The notes under the pieces: model-generated
Databases searched by the model: none
What the model was told of the DNA's origin: nothing
What the model saw: only the letters and a program-made list of their open reading frames with translations
Shown: positions 53,088 to 63,234 of the stretch, piece by piece
Position numbering within the stretch: the stretch's first letter is position 1
Layout: each line of letters opens with the position of its first letter
Source of the DNA: Podospora comata
Lineage: Eukaryota > Ascomycota > Sordariomycetes > Sordariales > Podosporaceae
Assembly: GCA_017354895.1 (NCBI GenBank)
Contig: CP071493.1
Location: 7,688,001 to 7,752,000 of the forward strand
Length of the DNA stretch: 64,000 nt
Reading direction: 5' to 3'
Program-made: the position numbers and the translations under genes

Positions 53088-53645
53088 GGAGCTTGAGCTC
53101 TCAGGGTTTTGGAGAGGCGGGGCCGGTGGGGTTGAGCAGCATGTGAAGTCATCCAGACAATGGCAGCTATGAATTGTGAAATAAACAAGCAGTTGCTCTG
53201 CTGTTGCCTATGTCTGTAAAGAAAATGCTGTTCCCGTGACGCTTCATATCTCAACGAACCATGAAAGACACGCGAAAGACGCGTTCACGAGTTGGAATTC
53301 ATTTCCCCCTGCACCTGGATCCCTGCTGCTTGGCAGATCCCCCGGATTCAAGATGGCGTCAGGAGCTCGGACCACCACAGGCCGGCCCAGCACCCAGCAC
53401 CCAGGGCAGTTTGCAGCGGCAGCCGAGGCATGGACTCTCCTCTGGCACTGCCCTGAACGCCAACGCCAAAGCCAATTCATTCAAACGCTCAACATTCCAT
53501 CACTCTGGCAAACTTTGCGAAAGCCCTCGATCGAGATACTCGGTACCCTTGATATAGCGATCCCGACTGCGACCGACGCCGTTTTTCGTCACTCTCGCTG
53601 CTCTCGTTTTCGCACATGCCGCGCCTTTTGTAATCGCCGAATGCG
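53088..53645. other. Intergenic, promoter of PEX16, nothing else seen
   Basis: A 558-bp spacer. Open frames crossing it run in several directions without family support. Confidence 0.45.
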
Positions 53646-54907
53646 ATGTCCAAGCCATCCGACAAACAGGACCTGGCCGCTGCGCCAGGGAGCTCCGGCG
53701 TGAAGCGCGCCTTTTCGCTCCCACCCCAATGGCTCCATATGTATGATGACTTTATCACCAAGAACTCCCACCAGGTGTCGCAGATAGAGTCGACGCTGCG
53801 ATCACTGACGTACATCATACCTGGTAACTGCTCCCCCTGTTTCTTCGCACCCGGGCATCCTGGCGACCGCAGAAACTGATCGTAAACTGTTATCCAGGTC
53901 GTTTTCGCGATGCCGAGATAGCCTCCGAGTCCATTCACAGCGGTGTTCAGTTGCTTTCCTTGTACCATGATACCCTTCTCTCCCGAGCGGCCACCCTCTC
54001 GAAGCTCCCCCTTTCTTCCCTCCCCCGCGCCCCCTCGCCGCAAAGCCGTTACACAAAGTTCTGGACCCTCAAGAGCGCCTTCTACCGGCGCGTCGCCTAC
54101 GTCCTGCAGATTGTCAACTACGTCCAGCTTCTTAGCGAAATGTCCGCCAAGCGCCGCGGCGAGCACGTGCGCTGGAATGTCGTGGTTCTCCTTGAGGCCA
54201 TCAAAGCATTCTGCAAACTTTTACTACTTCGGATAACCAAGTCGCGGCCGCTTTTGACGCCGGTCTTGCCCGAACGAGAACCGATACCTGACGAGGCACC
54301 CGAAGACCCGGAGGAGGCCGAGCTCCGCGCGCTCGGGGAAGACGATGAGGATAGGAAACCATTCGGCAAGGGGTCTGTTGGTGCGCCCCAGAGGAAGGGC
54401 GTTGGCCCCAACGGGGAGTGGACCATGCCCCGCACCGGCATGTCTCTTCCTACGCTTCCCGCGCCTGGGGATACGAGTGGGTATCTTCTTTCAAGGGTGC
54501 TCACGGCGGATGACATCAAGCCGGCGTCAAACCTGCTCAACAGGCTCCAGGGTAGCGCGCAGTTGGCTGAGGTGCTACACATCCTGGCACCTCTTGTCTT
54601 TGCCATCGCGCTGGCGCGCAGCAAGGACAAGCGGAAGTCCTGGACACCTTGGCTGTTGGGTGTGGGAACTGAGCTCGCGGCCAGGCAACTGCGGGACAGG
54701 GGCTTGCAGACGACGCCGCTGGAGCGCGAGGAATGGAGCCGTCGCGGTTGGGCGATGGGCTGGTGGGCTATGCGCGGGGCCTTTTACGAGAACGTCACAA
54801 AGGGGGTTGTGGGTGGCGTACGAAGCCGCATGCCAGGGCTGGTGGCTGGTATCATTGAAGACTACGAATACCTGTGGGAGAACTACTACTTTAGCACCAG
54901 CGCGTAA
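53646..54907 (+). CDS. pex16: Peroxisomal membrane protein PEX16
   Basis: Peroxin of 395 residues needed for peroxisomal membrane formation and insertion of membrane peroxins. One intron, 53824-53897 (74 nt), joins TYIIPG to RFRDAEIASE, the conserved PEX16 start (LTYxIPGRFxDSEIxSE). Other marks are a helical YHDTLLSRA region, LQIVNYVQLLSEM, RWNVVVLLEAIKAFCKLLLLR and an acidic low-complexity insert near 175-195. The C-terminal part has EVLHILAPLVFAIALAR, SWTPWLLGVGTELAARQLRD and the final RGAFYENVTKG and LWENYYF. In filamentous fungi PEX16 also affects Woronin bodies and sexual development. Confidence 0.95.
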
Positions 54908-55314
54908 TGGAGGGGGTTTGCCAAGGCATGGTTATGGGCCGAGGTTTAATAACGAGCGTGGAGGATTTGGTTGTACATATTCTTCAGTATTTTTTTCTAG
55001 TTGTATTACCGTCTTGGAAGTGTACGAATGTAACGACGTTGCTTTATCGAGGCTGTTTGGGGTTCTGGGCGTGAGGATTGGGAAGATCGTCGGCGATAAG
55101 ACAATCCAAGAGGCCCGGCTAATGTGCCCCTGAGCCGTACCAAACAATGCCGGCACTGCCAAAATGCACTACCCTTGGCAACGGCAAGGACATGATCAAG
55201 ACACGACACGGTAGTTCTTCATACTTGGAGGTTACTTATCATGTCTCTTCAGACTTTCACATCATCAAGAAGGCGCCGCTGGCGTTATCTCAATTACTGG
55301 CCACATCTTACAGC
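54908..55314. other. Intergenic, nothing seen
   Basis: 3' flank of pex16 and promoter of the SET gene; an in-frame ATG at 55147 upstream of the chosen SET start has no family support. Confidence 0.45.
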
Positions 55315-56808
55315 ATGTTCCCACTCATATCTGCCCTTGCCGTCCTCCTCGGCAGTCAAAGAGCCCTGGCAGCCTCAGATCCCATTCCACCAACAGCCAG
55401 CTCATGCCCAAACAACAGCCACCTCAGCCCTCTCACCCACAAACGGTCTTGCCCACGGCTCGTTGATGACGAGACGGCCATCCTGACCAACAGCTGGTAC
55501 CCCTGGTCCATTCCCCCAACCTGTTTCGACCCCACAAAACAAAAGGGCAAACGCCCCAGAGTCAAGCTATCGAAACTATGCACCTTCACCACCCTCAACA
55601 CATGGGCCGGCACCCCCCTGAGTATCATCACCACCCCAGAAACGGCCGCTGATGTCGCCTCGTTCATCCATTCGCCATATCTCTCCTGGCTGGAGAACGA
55701 CCGGGGTGGTGTCCCCTTCAGGCCTACCCACTACCCCAAGAACCCTTTCAAAGTGGAGAAGCTACCCAACAAAGGCTATGGTGTTCTTGCCACGGAGCCC
55801 ATCAAAAAAGGGACAGTCTTGATGGCGCAGCTGCCGGTTATGCTGCAGTTGTTGGAGAGCGCTGAGCAAAATGACAAGTGGGAGACGAGGGACGTGTTAA
55901 GACTTTTGCAGAGGGCGGGGAATCAACTTCCCAAGGAGCAGCAAAGGGAGGTGATGGGGCTGGCAGCGCAGGGAAAGGGGTATATCGTTGATGACATCAT
56001 GAAGACGAACACGTTCGATGTGACCGTGGGGGTGTTGGAGGGTTCGACGGGGCAGATGGGGTGGGGGAGTCATTCCGGGTTGTATCCTGAGATTGCGGTC
56101 GGTTTCCTCTTTTTGTGACGGGTGAAGATGGGGTGGTTGTGCTGACAATGTGGGTTGGCAGAGGATTAATCATGCTTGCAAGCCGAAGTGAGTGCTGTCT
56201 GGTGGGCTCTCGAAAAGATGGATGACTAACCTGACCAGCTGCTTCACACGTTTCTCTCCTTCCACCCTGATCATGGAGATCGTAGCCTACAAGGACATTT
56301 CTCCTGGCGAGGAGCTTTCCATCTCTTGTCTGCCCACCACTCATACCCCCCTCCCAACCACCGCCTGTACTAACAACAGCCAGACGCCCCCCTAAACATC
56401 CTCTCAGCCGACCGCTCCGAACTTCTCAAATGGTGGGGCTTCACCTGCACCTGTGCCCTCTGCCAGAACCCCACCGCCATCAAAAAGTCGGACAAGCAAC
56501 GTAACCGGATCCAGGCGCTACTGGAAGAGTTCGACACCCCGTCCAGACTGACAGAGGAAAAGATCGCCGAGATCGAACAACTGGTAAGAGAGGAAGGGAT
56601 GGAAGGGCAAATGGGCGACTTGTACAATATAATCGGGAATGTCTATGCTCAAAGGGGGGAAATTGAGAGGGCAAAGGAGTACGGGAAGAAGGGTGTTGTA
56701 TGGCTGAAGCAGTATGCCGGGGCGGATAGCGAGAGGACCGAGATGGCGAAGGGGTTTGTGAAGAGGTTGGAGGACTTTGAGAGGGGGAGGAGGGATTGGA
56801 GGCCTTGA
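55315..56808 (+). CDS. SET-domain protein with N-terminal signal peptide
   Basis: Protein of 440 residues in four exons; introns are 56098-56161 (GTCGGT donor), 56188-56238 and 56328-56383. Exon 2 is only 26 nt but carries the SET core RINHACKPN, completed by CFTRFS from exon 3. Exon 3/4 give the catalytic end ELSISYAPLN, then WWGFTCTCALC, a post-SET-like Cys cluster. The split-SET start is KVEKLPNKGYGVLATEPIKKG near 150. The N-terminus (MFPLISALAVLLGSQRALA) is a clear signal peptide, followed by a Cys-containing region (about 20-110) with no known domain. SET enzymes methylate lysines, so entry into the secretory route is odd; secreted-type SET proteins are a known fungal group of unknown role. 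Confidence 0.85.
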
Positions 56809-57719
56809 TGATAGGTAGGCATGCTGTGGACAGGACAAATGGCACTCTAAGTAGAAGAAGTTAGCGCGGGATAGAATGCTGGTTACGCCTATGTAAAAAG
56901 AGGATCGAAAATCTTTGAAGGCACTTGTAGCGCTATTAGCTTTGAAAGAGACCTACCTATGTTAGCCAGCTACCTAAGAGGGCTACTTACCTCCAAATAA
57001 AATAAAAAGGCGAGCCTTACACGTTTTATTGGCTTGCATTACCAGTTGTTTCATCCAGCGCTTGGTGACTGGATGCTTGTGCTCTGCGACTCGAGTCCAT
57101 TATCTTCTCGACTGCCCTGGAAAAGACCTTGGAAGCTGAAAGAGAACCCCGTTGCGGTATTATCGTGAAATTCCAGTGACAACAAAAATAATAGAACAAA
57201 ACCGCAGTACGTGTGCCCTAAACGATGGCCGAAAGGTATTCAAGGATAACATACCTAGTCAATAAGCCTTACAGGTTATTAAGAGCACTATAAACGCTCT
57301 GCTCACTCAGCTTACCTAACGCCCATTTCTCCACAAGAAACGCACCAGAAGGACTCCCCAAGGAAAAGAAGGATGACGTCGAGGAGAAGCCAGAGGGGCG
57401 AAAGGAAAAGGTCCTGAAAGTGGGAGACATCGAAGAAAAAACATGTTTTGCAATCTTCCCAATCTCGTCCATCTAACATTCCTCATCATTAAATTGCATT
57501 CTATCCCATACACCAATGTGGTTCTCCTACTCGTTATCAAGCGTAGCTTTCGCAGGTTTGATGGCAATTCATCCCCGTATATTTACCCCCTTTGATCTTC
57601 CCAAGAACTCTCCGTTAGAAGGAATTGGGCTATCTTGTAAGACGTGTTGACCAAGGTGTATGTTAAGGCGTAGTATGTGAGGTGTTCTTTAAGGTCTGGG
57701 AATTTGTCTAGTGAAAGGA
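56809..57719. other. Intergenic, 0.9 kb, nothing seen
   Basis: AT-rich spacer. No gene or fossil is recognised before the repeat array at 57720. Confidence 0.45.
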
Positions 57720-57915
57720 CATTGAGCAACTTGTCAAGGTCATATTATGTTTTCGTGTCTATTGACTATTTTTTCAAAGCCTATTAATTATGTTTCGAGG
57801 CCTATGGGCTATCTTTTAAGGCAATGGTCATTATCTTTTGATGCCAGTTAACTATCTTTCAAGGCCCATTGACTATTTTTAGAACGTACTGGCCATCTCT
57901 TCGGGCCTTTTAGGA
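57720..57915. repeat. Degenerate 21-bp tandem repeat, copy B
   Basis: About nine units, each near 21 bp and of the form AGGCCTATTGACTATCTTTTA. Four successive exact-length units at 57798-57881 read AGGCCTATGGGCTATCTTTTA, AGGCAATGGTCATTATCTTTT, GATGCCAGTTAACTATCTTTC and AAGGCCCATTGACTATTTTTA. It ends 70 bp beyond the 3' end of the Zn2Cys6 gene. Confidence 0.8.
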
Positions 57916-57984
57916 GGTAAAAAGGTGCATCTTCTTTTCACACAGTATTCTATTAGTTAGATAGGCAGCCAGTGCTGTAGGGCT

Positions 57985-60431
57985 TCACCTCTCATGAAAG
58001 AAAGTTCCAGCATCATCAAACCCAGCCCCAAACATATCAGGTCCAACCCCCATCGTCAGCTCCGAGCTGAAAAGGCCTGAATCCATCAGCTGCGCCACCC
58101 AGGCACCCGATGGCGAAAGGTTTACCAAGTCAGAAGTCCCAGATTGCCCCGTGCTATCAACCGCTTTCAGCATCTGGGAAAGCGCATCTCGGCAACGAGC
58201 GATAGTCTCATTTCCTCCGTCTAAGCCGTGCAATATCTCGAGTGCGGTATCCATCATCTTTCTCAACTCTGTAGTGGATATTGCTGAGAGGATGGTGCTG
58301 TTCGGTAATGGCATCCTCTTGATGGAGATAACACCCAGGAGAGCCAAAGAGGCGTTGAAGGCTGAAAGGCACGTCAGTATAACGCCAAAGGGAGAAGCAA
58401 CGGACCGGCCAGACATACTGTAATAGCAAGAGAACCACCAGGCCCCGAGGAGATTCTGATGCGTGGTTTCGGATGCCTTGAGGAGTTCTTTGCTGATGTG
58501 GAGCACATCTCCTGCTGTCTTGACCAGATCAGAAAGAATTGTTGCTCCACAGCTGTGAAGCCACCGGGAAGTGTGCTCGTGTGAAGATGACTCCGAGCCT
58601 ATTATATCAAGGAAGAGGTTGATGACGGGTCTCATCGCTAGTATACGTATCCCGAGGTAACGGAGAGAGAGAAGAACCCTGAGACGCGTGCTCTCTAACA
58701 TCAGTGGAGCAACAGCGTCGATTGTATCGTGACAGGTCATGATCTTGAGGTTGGAAGGGAGCGTATCTTGCCATTGAGCCAATCCAAAGCAAACTTTTGT
58801 CGTTTGCTCAAGAATTTGGCTTGGTTCTGGATTCGGGTTTGAGCCAAGATTATTGTCGTAAAGGCGCTCAAGGATGTCACCCATCAGATGTGTTACTGAC
58901 CTGGCTCTAATGTTAACAGACGAGTACTAAAGCTCAAGGAAGGAAAGGTATCTCGCATTAAAGAGTCAATATATGCTATACTTGATCTTGTCACACTGCT
59001 GGAGACGTTGCTGAATGCAATTCGGGCTCCCGGTTTGGGATTGACATGTGCCAGTGGTATGAGCGGCGGCCGGCCATATGTAACGCTCAGCCAACTGCCA
59101 CGATGTTAGCTCACTGAGAAAAAAGATTTACATTGCCTGAGTCACGTACCGGTCATTCATGACACACCAATACCATTGCCTTCTTCGAATCTCAGCGTCC
59201 AACGGAGAAAGACTGTGACATCCCGTGACGTGGAGTCCCAGTTGATACGAGCCCTTGACGGACAGGCTGTGGAATGTCCATGCAAGAGAGGAGTAACTGG
59301 TGCCTTCGAGATAGATCACCATCAACAGAAACAATTGGACTACGCAAAACGTGTGTAAGTAGGCTATCCGCGTTGAAGATATGGGCGAAAAAACCGTACC
59401 TAATTCCAGAGAGGGATTACCCAGCATGTATGGTTTTACCAACTCTAGTGCTCGTTGAAAGCACATGTTTGACAGTGCAGCTCGGTCTTGGGGTGGTGAT
59501 CTGACACCGACCACATTGGAAGCTAGTGCGAAAACCATGTTGATAATCCCAAGCCAGGGTTTTGACAGCTTTTCTGGGCTCTCTGATTTGGCTATGAACC
59601 ACATCGAACGAAATCTGTCTTCGTGAATACAAGGCAGCATTAGATTGACGGTGTTGAAGTAGAGATGTAGGAGCTGCTCAGACTGTTCCAGAGCTGGGAG
59701 GACATAGACATCCACAGCCCTCTTCTGCAAAGTGTTATTTCCTCTCATGATCGGCCGACTTGATACGAATGTGCCTGAACGGGTTCGCCTAGCTTGGTGG
59801 CCCGAGGAACTGTCCCGAAAGCTGGTGGCCCCTCCTAGCGCACGCATGATGAAGCGGAGAAACGCAACATTTGAAGATGGTCCTGGTAGGAAATGCTCAA
59901 TCACCATGGCCGAGAACAGGACCTTTTATGGTTATTCTTACCAATGTACTCCTGTTCCGCTGAATCTTCCCGAAGTGACACAGCCCCCATTCCGTCCACA
60001 ACGTCACCCTCATCTTCGATAAGACTCGTCCCCGGTGTGCTCGCATCGCATTGAAGACTTCGATCGTCCAGCCTACCCGCGGAGGGTGATGTCGCCTGCA
60101 ATGTTTCGTTCTGTCTGCCCTTCTCCTGCAGGGCAGCAAGCTGTTTCTCCAATACACGGAGCCTCTCTTCTAGCTGGCTGACATCTTTGTCCTGAGCGGG
60201 CTTGTAAGAAGGGTCGTCGTACTCGCAGACCAACCCCACATCACTACAGGTGGAGCAAGGAAGGCGACCGTCGCATCTAGACTTGCGAGTTCTGCATGTC
60301 TTGCAGGCAACTGAGATTCTGGTACGTTTTCGTGTTTTGGGCTGGGCTGACTGTTCTGCTTCATCCGTGACATTGAGATTACTGACTGGGGTAGTGAACC
60401 ACGGTGGCTGCGTGAGGCCATTGTTGGCCAT
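57985..60431 (-). CDS. Zn2Cys6 transcription factor with fungal-specific domain
   Basis: Nuclear regulator of 728 residues in five exons; introns are 59883-59941, 59340-59399, 59095-59149 and probably 58896-58981 (its donor GTATAG is less certain). The zinc cluster has Cys at 43, 46, 53, 59, 62 and 69 (CKTCRTRKSRCDG...CSTC), followed by a short linker and a dimer coil, LEERLRVLEKQLAAL. The middle domain shows LLHLYFNTVNLMLPCIHEDRF, VQLFLLMVIYLEGT and RWLSVTYGRPPLIPLAHV across joints. ATG 60431 (MANNGLTQ) is preferred; an upstream in-frame ATG only adds poorly organised sequence. It lies next to the cleavage dioxygenase and vanillyl-alcohol-oxidase-like genes and is a likely pathway regulator. 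Confidence 0.9.
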
Positions 60432-60879
60432 GATGCTGTGGGCGACGAGGTGAGGAAAGGTTCTTGATCCAATCAGAAGGACAGGATCAAAATGAGTAAT
60501 GAGAAAGAGGAGATGTAAACAAGCTTTCCCCGTGGGGTTTGATGTTGCGGGGTACTTTGACTGCAAGCTCCATCGGCTCAACAGAAGGCATCCCTGCTCC
60601 ACAGGCTTTCTCTCCAACCATGATCTCAAGTCGTTGTTTCTCTAACAGACCTATCTAAGATAAATTCGAAAGATCAATGGCCCAACTCGAGCAAGCCCAT
60701 GCTCTAGACATGCGTCGATGCGCCAGTCTTGCTGCCTTCTGGATCGCGAGGTCAGGAGTAAAAGTGGGGCATTCAGGGGTAATGTTTTCCGAGCCACACT
60801 GCACCTCCATCCAGCCCAGCACATCTCAGACAGAGTAGCTGGTACAAATGAGCATACAACATAGCTCAGGATGCTTTTT
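60432..60879. promoter_or_regulatory. Upstream region of the second Zn2Cys6 regulator
   Basis: CCCCGTGGGG at 60528-60537 (a near-palindrome) and GCGGGG at 60547-60552 lie about 100 bp upstream of the start codon. They resemble the boxes upstream of the other regulator and of the dioxygenase/oxidase pair, and GCGGGG fits CreA/CRE-1. No gene is seen. Confidence 0.4.
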
Positions 60880-61090
60880 AATATGTTGCAAGGCCTCTTA
60901 ATGAGATCTGATGACTTCTCAAGTCATCCTGACTATCTTTCAGGGCCTAGTGACTGCTTTTACGCCCTGGTGGTTGCTTTTTACAGCCTCTTAACTGCTT
61001 TTTCAAAACTTGTTGATTATATTATGAGGCCTCATAGTTTATCACTTGAGGCCTGTTTACTATTCTTTAATGCCTGTCAAATTTCATTTA
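60880..61090. repeat. Degenerate 21-bp tandem repeat, copy C
   Basis: About nine units of 20-22 bp, for example AGGGCCTAGTGACTGCTTTTA, CGCCCTGGTGGTTGCTTTTTA and CAGCCTCTTAACTGCTTTTTC in a row, then AGGCCTGTTTACTATTCTTTAA. Same strand sense and core as copies A and B. Confidence 0.78.
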
Positions 61091-61249
61091 CCTTATCCGC
61101 GGCATATTAGCACTATCTTGAATCACATGCAGTTATAGAAGGAGTTATGTCTTAACTTATTTTTGAGTATCAATCTTTGTATCCAGAACATTCTATAGAG
61201 AATTCGCGAGTCTCTTTTACTACCTAGGCACTTTATAGGCTAAAAAGCA

Positions 61250-62873
61250 TCATGGTTTATCATTGTCTACCCAGTTCCCATGCAACCCTTGCCTCAACCG
61301 CACGGGCAACAAGATGACAGCTTGCGCTTTGGTAAAGTTCTTCGTGTCAAGCAAGTGTAGCTCACTCGACATCGTGGCGTAGTTGTTTACAAGCGCAAGC
61401 AAATACCCATCTCCTTCCTCACCAGACCCCCGACGGGGAATGAATACTGGCTCCTGAACCATGTGTGTTCGTCCAGGGAAATACACTTCCACCTTACGAG
61501 TTTGGATGTCAAGATGTCCCAGCGAGTTATACAGAGGGTATCCCCCGCCGAGCTGGTGGGCAATCCCTGGGAAGTCGGTCCCCAATGCCGGATTCAACAT
61601 GTCGTAGAAGCAGTGCCTGTATGGTTGAGTGGCAAATCGGTCGTCGATTCGGTAAAACTCCGAGTTGTCCTCTTGAAGCACCTCTGGGTCGGCAAGATGG
61701 AGGTTTGAAGACTTTGGATCAATCACAAAACGCTTCAACTGGGAGACAATTGAACTTGGCTCCGGGGCATTCCCCTGGGCATCCGGCCACCAAAAGAAGA
61801 CGTTCTTGTCACTGAGCGCAATGTCCATGACGAGATTGCCCGATGAGTCCTCGAAGGCGTTGCTAACGTGGCCAGGGAATGAGTTGCGGTATTGAAACCA
61901 CTGACATGGATATTAGCGACGTCCCATAACTTTGGAGAAGAAGTTTGTCAGAGTCGCTCACCTTAACATCTTCCGGCTTCGCGCCTGTTCGAGGCAAAAC
62001 GCCGACATAAAACGGTGTCTCGGGGCTCCACTGCCAGTGCTCGCCACCCTGCTTCAGCCGCTCGAGATCACAAACCTGCGGCATGATGGGGAAGAGCACA
62101 AAGTTTTCAGTCACAGCAAAGTCGTGAATCATTCCCACAACTGGCGCAACGAGCCACACCACCTCGAGGAACTTGCCATCAGGAGCTACTCGGTAATAGC
62201 ACACATCAGGCGTCCCATCTCCTTTGGCCTCATACCCAAAGCAAATCATCTCGCCCGTCTTGGGGTCGAACTTGGGATGGGCTGTGAACGTCAAACTGGG
62301 AAGCTGCCCATCAAAAGTGTGCAGGCCCAAGGTCTCGAGGGTTTCTGGGTTCAATGCGTACGGCGGGGCGTCTTCCTTGAGGGCGAGCAGCTTGCCGTTG
62401 AAGTGGATGATGTTGGTGTTGGCTGTGGTGCGGACTTTGAACTCGACCGCATCGGTGTACTTGTTGCGGTACTTTCCCAACAGGGCCCGCTTGGCCTCGC
62501 GTTCTCGCTTCAGCTTCTCAGTCTGGACATATTTTTGCTTGAAAGAGACTTTGCCGTCTTTGATCCGGAAAGCGCTGATGGAGCCATCTCCGTTGAACCA
62601 CTATGGCGGGTGATGAGCTTCTTGACCTCGGGCAAAATATGGAGCACTTACTGGGTCATCTTGGATGAAAGGAGGTAGCTGGGGATCTGGCATGACACGG
62701 TAAAACGTACCGTCAATGTCATCTGGAATTGCCCCATAGACCTCCAGGTGTGAAACCTCGCCTTCAAGGCGGCATGGCTTCATAAACCCAGAGAACTGAG
62801 GGCGATCGGGAAAGTGAGTTGGTGCTTGTGCTGCCATGACTACGGTTGTCTGAGGCGAGGTGGAAGAGGTCAT
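61250..62873 (-). CDS. Carotenoid-oxygenase family dioxygenase, lignostilbene-type
   Basis: Fe(II) dioxygenase of 503 residues that would split a conjugated C=C bond, of carotenoids or of stilbenes, into two aldehydes. Introns are 62601-62651 (51 nt) and 61901-61961 (61 nt); both leave TGG as the first codon of the next exon. The four iron His are placeable: His182 (TAHPK), His233 (MIHDF), His298 (GHVSNAFED) and His494 (HGNWV). FSGFMKP, the early DGTFYRVMPD and WFNGDGSISAF are family marks. No presequence is seen, so it is cytosolic. The neighbouring vanillyl-alcohol-oxidase-like gene favours lignostilbene/resveratrol cleavage (compare CAO-1 of Neurospora) over carotenoids. Confidence 0.93.
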
Positions 62874-63234
62874 CGTAGGAGATCTAAATACTCTCCCGTC
62901 TTGGACGTTACCCCGATCCGGGGAGACAATGAAGGCTTGCTCCCCGTTCCCCGGTTCTTCCCCGGATTTTATGCATTCGGATGTGTCGGGGGGGGTGCTA
63001 GCAGATCTTGGCAACCTGGAGAAAGTGGGTTTTCCTGGAATCAGGGGCTCAAAATGGGTGGAGCTTGCCCGGGTGTTCCCCGATCAAACACACCTCAGAC
63101 CAACAAAACTATGCTGTGGTTATGCAGACAAGCCAAATATCAAGTACAAAAGAAATGGTCGCGATACCGCGGAAATCTTCGCTCATCATGTCGTTCCGGA
63201 ATCTGTCTTACTCATTTTCCCCTCCACCGCCGTC
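62874..63234. promoter_or_regulatory. Bidirectional promoter, cleavage dioxygenase / VAO-like oxidase
   Basis: This 361-bp spacer carries CCCCGATCCGGGG at 62911-62923 (arms CCCCG/CGGGG) and a cluster of CCCCG/CCCCGG boxes at 62942-62965. The CCGGGG boxes fit SYGGRG of CreA/CRE-1; the inverted pair could also bind the neighbouring Zn2Cys6 protein. Confidence 0.5.

Noticed and set aside
53489-54166. 225-codon open frame on the minus strand
   Set aside because: Antisense to PEX16 and its leader; the PEX16 match is clear along its whole length.
57720-57915. CRISPR-like array
   Set aside because: The unit is a contiguous 21-bp degenerate repeat without repeat-spacer alternation, and the host is a eukaryote.
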